Source: Jutongia huaianensis (GTDB lineage: Bacteria > Bacillota > Clostridia > Lachnospirales > Lachnospiraceae). Taken from it: 64,000 nucleotides of DNA. Positions 45,601 through 52,236 of the stretch are shown here, piece after piece. Location of the stretch: NCBI RefSeq assembly GCF_014384985.1, contig NZ_JACRSX010000003.1, forward strand, positions 1 to 64,000, read 5' to 3'. The notes beneath the pieces were generated by a model, which searched no databases, had not been told where the DNA came from, and saw only the letters and a program-made list of their open reading frames with translations. Numbering within the stretch: the first letter of the stretch is position 1; every line of letters starts with the position of its first letter. The position numbers and the translations under genes were made by a program.

Positions 45601-46408
45601 AAAGCTGGCACGACCAAAGGTATTTATCCCTGTATTCCCTGGTACAAACTGCGAGTATGACACTACAAAGGCATTTGAGCAGGCAGGAGCAGAGGTAGAG
45701 ACATTAGTATTTAAGAATATGACAGAGGGACAGATTGTAGAGTCTGTCAATGCTTTTGAAAAAGCTATCAGAGAAAGTCAGATCCTGATGTTCTCTGGCG
45801 GATTCAGTGCCGGTGATGAGCCTGATGGTTCAGCGAAGTTTATTGCGTCCATTTTCAGAAATCCAAAGATCATGGATGCCGTTCATGATCTGTTGCAGCA
45901 AAGAGATGGTCTGGCACTTGGTATCTGTAACGGATTCCAGGCACTGATCAAGCTGGGACTTGTGCCATATGGTGAGATCAAGCCACAGACAGCGGGAGCA
46001 CCGACTCTGACAACCAACAGCATTGGACGTCATATTTCCAAGTCTGTTTACACAAAGGTAGTAACCAATAAGTCCCCATGGCTGATGCGTGCAGAGCTTG
46101 GTGGCGTTTATGCAATTCCTGCTTCTCATGGTGAAGGTCGTTTTGTGGCAGAGGAGAGTGTGATCAAGGAACTCTTTGCAAATGGTCAGGTGGCAACGCG
46201 TTACGTGGATCTGCAGGGCAATCCGACTATGGACGAGGAATTCAATCCAAATGGCTCGTATGCGGCTATTGAGGGTATTACCAGTCCGGATGGAAGAGTT
46301 CTCGGTAAGATGGCTCATTCCGAGCGTATTGGTGACGGTGTAGCTGTCAATATTTATGGCGATCAGAATCAGCATATCTTTGAATCCGGTGTATCCTATT
46401 TTAAGTAA
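42653..46408 (+). CDS. purL: Phosphoribosylformylglycinamidine synthase (fused PurL/PurQ)
   Basis: A 1251-aa single-chain FGAM synthase that makes FGAM from FGAR, glutamine and ATP in purine synthesis. The linker and PurL-like part include YWSDHCRHTTF, NETHNHPTEIEPFGGAATCLGG and GIGGATGSSKAH. The glutaminase part starts near residue 990 (PKVFIPVFPGTNCEYDT) with the nucleophile Cys in GICNGFQ. Most Gram-positives use separate PurS/Q/L, so this is the large form also seen in several clostridia. The frame opens at 42620, but AGGAGG fits the ATG at 42653. No other pur gene is adjacent and no purine riboswitch is seen. Confidence 0.97.
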   Translation: MGQVKRIYVEKKAPYAVRAKELKEEVRQYLGITALRNVRVLIRYDVENLSDATYQQALMTVFSEPPVDDYYEEIFEMDPDAFCFSVEYLPGQFDQRADSAEQCVKLLNEKEDPVIRSATTYVFEGEISEEDRTRIKEYCINPVDSRETDEKKPDTLVQKFDEPADVAIFDGFQSMPEAELKELYDSLNLAMTFKDFLHIQKYFAGEEKRDPSVTEIRVLDTYWSDHCRHTTFLTELKNVTFDDGYYKKPIEKTYQEYYTAHKEMFAGRDDKFVSLMDIALLAMRQLKKAGKLDDMEESDEINACSIVVPVEIDGKEEEWLVFFKNETHNHPTEIEPFGGAATCLGGAIRDPLSGRGYVYQAMRVTGAADPTVSMKDTLPGKLPQRKITTGAAHGYSSYGNQIGLATGLVNEVYHPNYVAKRMEIGAVMGAAPRRNVIRENSDPGDIIILLGGRTGRDGIGGATGSSKAHTTKSIDVCGAEVQKGNAPTERKIQRLFRRQEVSSIIKKCNDFGAGGVSVAIGELADGLEVNLDKVPKKYAGLDGTELAISESQERMAVVVAKSDVDKMLDFAAEENLEAVVVAEVTESPRLVLKWRGKTIVDISRAFLDTNGAHQETDVEVTIPDQDKNYFREKKDTRDLKRAWLDTLRDLNVCSQKGLVEMFDSSIGASTVTMPYGGKTQHTPIQTMIAKLPVLEGKCDTVTMMSYGMDPYLTSWSPYHGAVYAVISSVAKIVASGGDYSKIRFTFQEYFRRLGTDPKRWGEPMAALLGAYDAQMKLGLPSIGGKDSMSGSFNDIDVPPTLCSFAVDVATLQDVVSPELKKAGNVLVKFDIEKDEFDLPVYSQLMSLYADITKLIHEKKIVSAYAVGFGGICEAVSKMAFGNELGVTLNDRLSIDELFAKDYGSIIVEMDPEDYAACKLAGKEIGTVTEQPNFVAGTTSISMKEAYEAWTGRLEEVFPTRSGVEQKPLEDTLFDAKQVYTAQRKLARPKVFIPVFPGTNCEYDTTKAFEQAGAEVETLVFKNMTEGQIVESVNAFEKAIRESQILMFSGGFSAGDEPDGSAKFIASIFRNPKIMDAVHDLLQQRDGLALGICNGFQALIKLGLVPYGEIKPQTAGAPTLTTNSIGRHISKSVYTKVVTNKSPWLMRAELGGVYAIPASHGEGRFVAEESVIKELFANGQVATRYVDLQGNPTMDEEFNPNGSYAAIEGITSPDGRVLGKMAHSERIGDGVAVNIYGDQNQHIFESGVSYFK

Positions 46409-46473
46409 AATACTGGTGAAACCGGGTAAGATTTCGTGAAAGAAAAGAAAAATAAAAAAATTAAAAAAAGTGG

Positions 46474-46502
46474 TTGACAAATCACACGCTTTCCGATAGA
46501 AT
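46474..46502 (+). promoter_or_regulatory. Promoter of tRNA-Gly pair
   Basis: TTGACA (46474-46479), 17-bp spacer, TAGAAT (46497-46502). The spacer bases CGCTTTCCGA (46487-46496) recur inverted as TCGGAAAGCG at 46530-46539, just before the first tRNA. Confidence 0.85.
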
Positions 46503-46543
46503 ACTACTTGTGCTTGAGACAAGAGGTTGTCGGAAAGCGAAAT

Positions 46544-46615
46544 GCACGAGTGGCTCAGTGGTGGAGTATCGCCTTGCCAAGGCGAGGGTCGCGGGTTCGA
46601 ATCCCGTCTCGTGCT
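46544..46615 (+). tRNA. tRNA-Gly (GCC), copy 1
   Basis: 72 nt: acceptor GCACGAG/CTCGTGC, anticodon stem TCGCC/GGCGA with loop TTGCCAA (anticodon GCC), T-arm CGGGTTCGAATCCCG. CCA not encoded. Identical to copy 2. Confidence 0.97.
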
Positions 46616-46669
46616 TGCTGTATTACAGCAGACAATTACATAATATTTCAATCATTCGATTGAGAAAAT

Positions 46670-46741
46670 GCACGAGTGGCTCAGTGGTGGAGTATCGCCT
46701 TGCCAAGGCGAGGGTCGCGGGTTCGAATCCCGTCTCGTGCT
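46670..46741 (+). tRNA. tRNA-Gly (GCC), copy 2
   Basis: Same 72-nt sequence and fold as copy 1, 126 bp downstream, same transcript. Followed directly by seven to eight T residues that may help end transcription. Confidence 0.97.
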
Positions 46742-46807
46742 TTTTTTGTACCCAAAAACAAGATGCGGTGTTTATAGAAGTTTTAGAAATATTTTTATTT
46801 TAATTCA

Positions 46808-46835
46808 TTGCATTTTCTCTGTTTGCTAGTATGAT
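46808..46835 (+). promoter_or_regulatory. Possible promoter of the zinc-ribbon/DUF5685/J-domain cluster
   Basis: TTGCAT (46808-46813), 16-bp spacer, TATGAT (46830-46835), 46 bp before the first gene. Confidence 0.5.
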
Positions 46836-46880
46836 TAAATTAAGAAAAAATTATAGTGATTTATTATATGGAGGTGCCGT

Positions 46881-47288
46881 ATGCGGGATTGGTTTCGCCG
46901 GTTTATGCAGGGACGTTATGGAGTAGACCACTTTTCTCATTTTTTGGTAATATTAGCGTTTCTTTTAATGTTTATTCAGTTGTTTATACATCATGATGTG
47001 CTTCGGCTGATTATCAGTGTTTTGGTTATGATTATTCTGATCTTTTCCTACTACAGGACATTTTCCAGAAATCATTATCAGAGATACCGGGAAAACGAAT
47101 GGTATTTAAAATGTCACAACAGCGTGAAGTATTTTTTTAGCAGAGAGCGGAATAATATGCAGCAGAGAAAGACATACAAGATCTTCCGCTGTCCGAACTG
47201 TGGACAGAGTATCCGTGTCCCGAAGGGGAAAGGAAAGATTGCGATCACCTGTCCGATGTGTAAGACGGAATTTATCAAAAAGAGCTAG
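46881..47288 (+). CDS. Small membrane protein with C-terminal zinc ribbon
   Basis: A 135-aa protein. It has a basic N-terminus, two close membrane helices at about 17-58, a basic region, and a zinc ribbon with CPNCGQSIRVP and CPMC at about 104-130 (two CxxC pairs). I do not recognise a named family function. It starts a three-gene cluster with a DUF5685 protein and a J-domain protein, spaced 11 bp and overlapping by 4 bp. GGAGGTG precedes the ATG. Confidence 0.75.
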   Translation: MRDWFRRFMQGRYGVDHFSHFLVILAFLLMFIQLFIHHDVLRLIISVLVMIILIFSYYRTFSRNHYQRYRENEWYLKCHNSVKYFFSRERNNMQQRKTYKIFRCPNCGQSIRVPKGKGKIAITCPMCKTEFIKKS

Positions 47289-47299
47289 AGGATGATTTC

Positions 47300-48169
47300 A
47301 TGTTTGGATATGTCCTTCCGAATAAGGGAGAGTTAAAGGTCAGGGAGCTGGAGGAATATCAGGGGTGGTATTGCGGTCTCTGCCGGAGGCTGCAAAAGGA
47401 GTATGGATTTTCCGGCAGATTATCGTTAAACTATGATATGACATTTCTGGCGATGATATTGTCTTCCCTGTATGATGTCGATAAAAAGGTCACATATGGG
47501 GGCTGTGTTGCACATCCTATTCGTAAAAGATATAAATATGATACGATGTATGTGTCCTATGCCGCATCAATGAATATTTTATTGACATATTATAAGTGTA
47601 TGGATGACTGGCAGGATGACCGGAATCTTATACGGGGCACATACGGAGTTGTGCTTCATCAGGCAGGCAGGAGAGTTTCCGGACAGTATCCGGATCAGTC
47701 GGAGATGATACGACAATGTCTGGAGGAATTGAAGCAGGCAGAACTTCGGAATGAGGCAGATCTGGATCTTGTTTCCGGGCTTTTTGGCAGAATATGCGGA
47801 GCATTATTTGCGCCGGAGAAGGATATCTGGTATCAGGATCTGTATCATATGGGATTTTATCTTGGAAAATATATATATCTTCTGGATGCCTGGGATGATC
47901 TTCAGGAGGATTTCCGTACGAAAAGCTATAATCCGTTTCTGGCGGCGGACAGGCAGATTCAGGATATCGAGATGGAAAAGGATAACCGGAAAGAACGTGT
48001 CAGACAGATTCTTACGGAAATGATATCAAGAGCCTGTTATCATTTTGAGAGACTTCCGGTGGTAGACAATGTGGAGATCTTACGCAATATATTATATTCG
48101 GGAGTCTGGACAAAATTTGATCAAAAGAAAAGCAGAACGGATAAAAAAGAATGGAGAGAGGAAGGATGA
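47300..48169 (+). CDS. DUF5685 family protein
   Basis: A 289-aa, mostly helical soluble protein of the DUF5685 type. It begins [18 protein letters not shown] and has a CGLC pair at 25-28. It carries two Asp-rich motifs: D102-D103-W-Q-D106-D107 at the end of one predicted helix and D196-A-W-D199-D200-L-Q-E-D204 at the end of another. This pairing recalls the metal/diphosphate-binding motifs of class I terpenoid synthases, but that is my inference, not an established function. It overlaps the next gene by ATGA, so it is translationally coupled to the J-domain protein. Confidence 0.75.
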   Translation: MFGYVLPNKGELKVRELEEYQGWYCGLCRRLQKEYGFSGRLSLNYDMTFLAMILSSLYDVDKKVTYGGCVAHPIRKRYKYDTMYVSYAASMNILLTYYKCMDDWQDDRNLIRGTYGVVLHQAGRRVSGQYPDQSEMIRQCLEELKQAELRNEADLDLVSGLFGRICGALFAPEKDIWYQDLYHMGFYLGKYIYLLDAWDDLQEDFRTKSYNPFLAADRQIQDIEMEKDNRKERVRQILTEMISRACYHFERLPVVDNVEILRNILYSGVWTKFDQKKSRTDKKEWREEG

Positions 48170-48822
48170 TCGATCCGTATCAGGTCTTAGGTGTTCCTCG
48201 GAATGCCTCTGACAGCGAGATAAAAAAAGCATATCGAACGCTGAGCCGGAAATATCATCCGGATGCCAATATCAATAATCCTCATAAGGACGAAGCGGAG
48301 GAGAAGTTTAAAGAGCTGCAGCAGGCATATCAGCAGATCATTAATGAGAGAGAACATGGTGGCTCCGGGAGTGGTAGCTATTATGGTGCCGGTGGTTCCG
48401 GTTACGGAGGGTTTCAGGGATTTAACGGAGGCTTCCGGACGGAGGGACAGAGTGAAGAGTATGTGATGCATTTAAAATCTGCTGCAACATATATTCAGAA
48501 TCATTACTATAATGATGCGATCAATGTACTGAATCAGATGCAGGAAAGAACCGGGCAGTGGTATTATCTCAGTGCCGTAGCCAATATGGGACTGGGAAAC
48601 AATCTGATGGCACTGGAGTATGCGAGACAGGCGGTGATGCAGGAGCCTTATAACCAGCAGTATCAGCAGCTGGTAAGGATTCTGGAGTCGGGAGGCACAT
48701 GGTATCAGGGGATGCAGCGAAATTACCAGCCGGCTTCCGGATGCAGCTCGGATCTTTGTATGTATCTTTGTATCGGCGATATGTTCTGTAATCTTTGTTT
48801 TGGCAGAGGATATTACTGCTGA
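48166..48822 (+). CDS. J-domain (DnaJ-like) protein
   Basis: A 218-aa co-chaperone-like protein. The J domain occupies residues about 2-68 with the HPD motif at 31-33, which stimulates Hsp70 ATPase. A Gly/Ser/Tyr-rich linker follows, then a helical tetratricopeptide-like region (about 105-175: [22 protein letters not shown]) and a Cys-rich C-terminus ([10 protein letters not shown]...[11 protein letters not shown]) that could bind metal or lie at a membrane. It is not DnaJ itself (no zinc-finger G/F layout). Coupled to the DUF5685 gene by a 4-bp overlap, so a shared role is likely. Confidence 0.85.
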   Translation: MIDPYQVLGVPRNASDSEIKKAYRTLSRKYHPDANINNPHKDEAEEKFKELQQAYQQIINEREHGGSGSGSYYGAGGSGYGGFQGFNGGFRTEGQSEEYVMHLKSAATYIQNHYYNDAINVLNQMQERTGQWYYLSAVANMGLGNNLMALEYARQAVMQEPYNQQYQQLVRILESGGTWYQGMQRNYQPASGCSSDLCMYLCIGDMFCNLCFGRGYYC

Positions 48823-48876
48823 TAAAGTGTTATACAAATGACAAATTTTGTGTCAGTAGACCCTGATTTGCAGGCT

Positions 48877-48895
48877 GAGAAAGGAATGTAGGATT
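48877..48895 (+). repeat. Repeated translation-leader element, copy 3
   Basis: The 19-base element GAGAAAGGAATGTAGGATT again, three bases before the ATG at 48899. With the preceding TTTGCAGGC, 35 bases match the scpB leader with three mismatches, although the genes are unrelated. Confidence 0.8.
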
Positions 48896-48898
48896 CAT

Positions 48899-49144
48899 AT
48901 GAGGGAAATGCGTTTTAAAATGGAACGTCCGGGTCTGGTCAAGGCCGGAGATGCAGTTAATGTTACAGAAAAGAAAACAGCGTTAAACTATAGTTATATT
49001 ATTAACCCGGCAGTGGCTATGTCCGGTTGTTATAAGCTGCCACAGCGTCTGAAAACTCTGGATGGTGTGGTGAAGGATGTAGAGAAAACGGAGCGGGGCT
49101 ATTATGTGATCGTAGAGTTTGACGAGGATCCGGTAGAAGAATAA
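48899..49144 (+). CDS. Small conserved-looking protein of unknown function
   Basis: An 81-aa soluble protein: basic first third, one GCYKLP motif, acidic end (VEFDEDPVEE). No membrane segment, no known motif. It is probably real because it has good codon use, the repeated leader with ribosome binding site, and lies 17 bp before the ThyX-like gene in what looks like a two-gene operon. I do not recognise the family. Confidence 0.65.
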   Translation: MREMRFKMERPGLVKAGDAVNVTEKKTALNYSYIINPAVAMSGCYKLPQRLKTLDGVVKDVEKTERGYYVIVEFDEDPVEE

Positions 49145-49161
49145 AGGAGGAATGCAGAGAG

Positions 49162-49788
49162 ATGATTACATTTGAGAGAACATCTGTGATGAACATGGAA
49201 AACGCTATGCGTGGTGCCAGAAACCCATTAAACAGCTGGGCGAGAGGTGACAGCTATGTCAATGATAAGGGAGAATTCATTTTTGGGGAAAATGATCTGC
49301 AGCTGGCCAAAAGATTATGTCAGGCAGGGAATGACCACCGCAAATTTATCCGCCAGATTTTTATTACGGTGGATATTACCGCACCAATTTACTGGTGGAA
49401 GGAGTATGACACTTATAAGGTTGGTACGGTAGCTAATTCCACAAGCACTATGCATAAGATCCACAGCAAGCCTTTTGAAAGAGCAGATTTCAGTATGGAT
49501 CATATGGTGCCGGAGGCGGAGACACAGATGGATCAGATGATCGATTGTCTGGAGCAGATCCGTTTGAAATATATGGAGACAAAGGATAAGGCTCTCTGGT
49601 ACAGTATGATCCAGCTTTTGCCGGAAAGCTATCATCAGATGAGGACATGCACCATGTCCTACGAAAATGCGATTGCTATGTATCGGGCACGTCATGGTCA
49701 TAAACTGCAGGAATGGCACACCTTCTGTAACTGGGTTTGTGAGCTTCCGTATTTTCAGGAGCTTTTCCCGGAGGCGGTAGAGGTATAA
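49162..49788 (+). CDS. ThyX-like protein without the canonical active-site motif
   Basis: A 208-aa protein. The central part ITAPIYWWKEYDTYKVGTVA and the C-terminal LPESYHQMRTCTMSYENA...RHGHKLQEWHTFCNWV run parallel to flavin-dependent thymidylate synthase (ThyX), in which a vp-region, the RHRx7S motif and a final lR...aQ.Ei helix occur in that order. The RHRx7S motif itself is not present (WWKEYDTY lies there). It could be a ThyX-fold protein with another job; similar proteins occur in phage genomes, as far as I recall. GGAGGAATG precedes the ATG. Co-transcribed with the 81-aa gene. Confidence 0.5.
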   Translation: MITFERTSVMNMENAMRGARNPLNSWARGDSYVNDKGEFIFGENDLQLAKRLCQAGNDHRKFIRQIFITVDITAPIYWWKEYDTYKVGTVANSTSTMHKIHSKPFERADFSMDHMVPEAETQMDQMIDCLEQIRLKYMETKDKALWYSMIQLLPESYHQMRTCTMSYENAIAMYRARHGHKLQEWHTFCNWVCELPYFQELFPEAVEV

Positions 49789-49808
49789 TAATAAACAAGA
49801 AATCGCAG

Positions 49809-49966
49809 GATATAATGAGCCCTAAAGGGCTCATATCAGGAGTTTCTTCGAAACTCCGTCATGCGCAGAAATCGTGCGCGGATATATGATATAATGAACC
49901 CTAAAGGGTTCATATTAGGAGTTTCTTCGAAACTCCGTCATGCGCAGAAATCGTGCGCGGATATAT
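49809..49966 (+). repeat. 79-bp tandem repeat (2 copies) of three hairpins
   Basis: Copies at 49809-49887 and 49888-49966 differ at three bases. Each holds TATAATG, a hairpin (GAGCCC-TAAA-GGGCTC in copy 1, GAACCC-TAAA-GGGTTC in copy 2), a GGAGTTTC-TTCG... hairpin (GGAGTTTCTTCGAAACTCC) and GCGCAGAAATCGTGCGC. Two of the three differences are on opposite arms and keep the first stem paired, which points to selection on structure. They fill the gap between the ThyX-like gene and the thioesterase. Confidence 0.85.
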
Positions 49967-50003
49967 GATAGAATATATCCGGTTGCGTAGAAAGGACATA
50001 AAA

Positions 50004-50393
50004 ATGTTAGAGGTAGGATTAAAGGGGCATCAGGAGATGACAGTAACAGATCAGTTTACAGCAAAAACCATGGGAAGTGGTGTGATGGATGTATTTGCAA
50101 CACCGGCAATGCTTGCTTTGATGGAAAAAACTGCGTTTATGAGTGTAGCAGAGCATCTGAATGAAGGCTGTGGTACAGTGGGAACTCGTGTAGAGATTGA
50201 ACATGTAGCATCTTCACCAATTGGCATGAAGATCACATGTGATAGTGAATTAACAGCCATTGAGGGTCGCAAGCTTGTATTTAAGGTGGAGGCGTATGAT
50301 TCCAAGGGGCTGATCGGTAAGGGAACTCATGAGAGATTTATTATTGAAAGTGAGAAGTTCCAGGAGAAGACAAACCGTAAGCTGGAGCAGTAA
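50004..50393 (+). CDS. FlK-like hotdog acyl-CoA thioesterase
   Basis: A 129-aa single-domain hotdog thioesterase. Putative catalytic T33, E41 and H67 have exactly the spacing of T42, E50 and H76 in fluoroacetyl-CoA thioesterase FlK. Members of this family hydrolyse short acyl-CoAs; the substrate here is unknown. It lies next to the butyryl-CoA pathway genes, but converges with the CoA-transferase rather than being in the operon. The ATG at 50004 with AAAGGAC upstream is chosen over earlier in-frame starts that would read the repeat. Confidence 0.8.
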   Translation: MLEVGLKGHQEMTVTDQFTAKTMGSGVMDVFATPAMLALMEKTAFMSVAEHLNEGCGTVGTRVEIEHVASSPIGMKITCDSELTAIEGRKLVFKVEAYDSKGLIGKGTHERFIIESEKFQEKTNRKLEQ

Positions 50394-50411
50394 ACAGCAG
50401 ATCAAAAATAT

Positions 50412-50449
50412 AAAATGGCGGTATCCAATATAATGGATGCCGCCATTTT
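50412..50449. terminator. Bidirectional terminator between thioesterase and but
   Basis: AAAATGGCGGTATCC (50412-50426) pairs with GGATGCCGCCATTTT (50435-50449) with one wobble, with A and T runs on both sides. It serves two convergent genes. Confidence 0.88.
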
Positions 50450-50494
50450 ACATTTAAAATGTAATCCTCTATTTCTTTAATGAATAAAAGATTT

Positions 50495-51838
50495 TTATCG
50501 TTTGTTACTGTTTCTCCAGATATGAAGCTTGTCTGCTTCAGCGATCAGCTGATCACGGAAATCAGGATGTGCCACAGAGATCAGAGCTTCGGCTTTCTGC
50601 CAGGTAGATAAGCCCTTGAGATTTACGATACCGTACTCTGTAACAAAATAATGAATATTTGCTCGGGTGTCGGTAATAATAGATCCATTGTCAAGGGTTG
50701 GCTTGATACGTGATGTCACGGTGCCGTCTTTTGTTTTGAAGGTAGAAGACATACAGATAAAGCTCTTACCACCGTTAGAGAGGTAAGCACCAAGTACAAA
50801 GTCGAGCTGTCCGCCTGCCCCACTGATGTGTTTGATACCGGCTGACTCTGCATTTACCTGTCCGAAGAGATCGATATCAACAGCATTGTTGATGGACATG
50901 AAATTGTCCAGTGCAGAGATGGAACGGATATCGTTGGTGTATTCTACAGGAGCTGCCATACAAGCCGGATTATTATTCAGATAATCATAAAGCTTTTTGG
51001 TTCCTGCTGCAAATCCGTATACCTGACGTCCTTTATCAATGTTCTTTCTCATACCGGTGATCTTGCCGGCTTTGGCAATATCTACAAAGGCATCTACATA
51101 CATCTCCGTATGTACGCCCAGATCCTTCAGGTCGGACTCCGCGATCAGTGAACCAACGGCATTTGGCATACCGCCGATACCAAGCTGCAGGCAGGCACCG
51201 TCCGGAATCTCATCAACAATATATTTCGCCACGGCATGGTCGATATCTGTTGCAGCACCGCCACCGCCAAGCTCGTAAAGATCAGTGTTAGATCCTTCTA
51301 CGATCAGGTCTACATCATTGATGCTGACACAGTTGTCAAATCCACCAAGGCAGATCGGCATATTCTGATTGACCTCAACAATTACCTTTTTGGCGGAACG
51401 GATACAAGCCATTGCGTGGGAAGGACTTGGCCCGAGATTGAAATATCCGTGCTCGTCCATCGGTGCTACCTGAAGCATCGCTACATCCGGCGGAGTCTGG
51501 GAATCGCGGTAATATCTCGGAAGCTCAGAGTAACGGATCGGAGAATAGAAGCTAAAGCCCTTTGCAATTGCTTTACGCTCGATGCCGCCCATATGCCAGG
51601 AATTCCAGGCAAAGTGAGCTGCAGGATCATCAATTTTGAAGATCTCAGGCTCCTTCATTAAAATTCCGCCGCGGATATTTACATCTGTAAGCTCCGGCAG
51701 GCGTTTTGCAAGTGCTTTATCCAGGTCGACAACTGTGGTGGCTGCCCAGCCGTAATCAACCCAGTCGCCGGATTTGATCTCGCGTACGGCATCATCAGCA
51801 CTTACAAGTTTCTTAGAGTACATTTCTTTGTAATCCAT
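50495..51838 (-). CDS. but: Butyryl-CoA:acetate CoA-transferase
   Basis: A 447-aa CoA-transferase that moves CoA from butyryl-CoA to acetate, releasing butyrate: the final step of butyrate formation in many gut Lachnospiraceae. The likely catalytic Glu is E245 in [11 protein letters not shown], followed by the [17 protein letters not shown] and [13 protein letters not shown] blocks that closely resemble the Roseburia/Eubacterium rectale type. The longest frame opens at 51850, but GGAGGAAATC makes the ATG at 51838 (MDYKEMY) the start. It is divergent from thl, which begins 400 bp away. Close relatives use 4-hydroxybutyrate or propionyl-CoA, so specificity is inferred from the neighbourhood. 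Confidence 0.9.
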   Translation of the reverse strand: MDYKEMYSKKLVSADDAVREIKSGDWVDYGWAATTVVDLDKALAKRLPELTDVNIRGGILMKEPEIFKIDDPAAHFAWNSWHMGGIERKAIAKGFSFYSPIRYSELPRYYRDSQTPPDVAMLQVAPMDEHGYFNLGPSPSHAMACIRSAKKVIVEVNQNMPICLGGFDNCVSINDVDLIVEGSNTDLYELGGGGAATDIDHAVAKYIVDEIPDGACLQLGIGGMPNAVGSLIAESDLKDLGVHTEMYVDAFVDIAKAGKITGMRKNIDKGRQVYGFAAGTKKLYDYLNNNPACMAAPVEYTNDIRSISALDNFMSINNAVDIDLFGQVNAESAGIKHISGAGGQLDFVLGAYLSNGGKSFICMSSTFKTKDGTVTSRIKPTLDNGSIITDTRANIHYFVTEYGIVNLKGLSTWQKAEALISVAHPDFRDQLIAEADKLHIWRNSNKR

Positions 51839-51853
51839 GATTTCCTCCATTCC

Positions 51854-51915
51854 GTGATGAAATTAAGTTCATCACATATGATTATTTAGATGTACTGCAT
51901 AAAAGCAGTTGTACA
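51854..51915 (-). other. Inverted repeats in the but leader
   Basis: GTGATGAA-ATTAAG-TTCATCAC (51854-51875) and TGTACTGC...GCAGTTGTACA (51890-51915) lie between the but promoter and start. They may be hairpins in the leader RNA or operators. No T run follows. Confidence 0.4.
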
Positions 51916-51975
51916 AAATAGCTTGTTTCTGAGAAAACTTTTCATTTGCTTTGTACATTCTACACATATAAATAT

Positions 51976-52005
51976 AGGATAACACTTTTATATATCGTGC
52001 GTCAA
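51976..52005 (-). promoter_or_regulatory. Promoter of but
   Basis: On the - strand TTGACG (52005-52000), 18-bp spacer, TATCCT (51981-51976). The leader to the ATG is about 130 nt. Confidence 0.6.
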
Positions 52006-52085
52006 ATGTAAAATACTTGCAGGAGACAGGAAAGGGGGGGACGTTGCCTGTTTGTGCGGTTTGCACGGGAATGTCGGAAAAAGGC

Positions 52086-52114
52086 TTGCCATTTTTGGAA
52101 GTTTGATATATCAT
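52086..52114 (+). promoter_or_regulatory. Promoter of thl-crt-hbd-bcd-etfBA
   Basis: TTGCCA (52086-52091), 17-bp spacer, TATCAT (52109-52114), giving a leader of about 115 nt. With the divergent but promoter it fills the 398-bp gap; I see no gene there and no clear Rex operator. Confidence 0.65.
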
Positions 52115-52236
52115 TGAGGGTAGTTAGGTCACTAATGTGATAAATAACGATAAAAATAGTACATACATTTTTCGTCATTTTTCACAATCTGCTCAGCAGA
52201 GAAGTGGTCATAAAAAAAGAAGGAGGATTTTTTATT

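Noticed and set aside
46474..46803. 109-codon open frame across the tRNA-Gly pair
   Set aside because: It lies over two tRNA genes and their promoter; the repeated protein segment is the tRNA sequence.
49809..49966. CRISPR array
   Set aside because: Only two units, the whole 79-bp unit is repeated with no variable spacer, and no cas genes are present.
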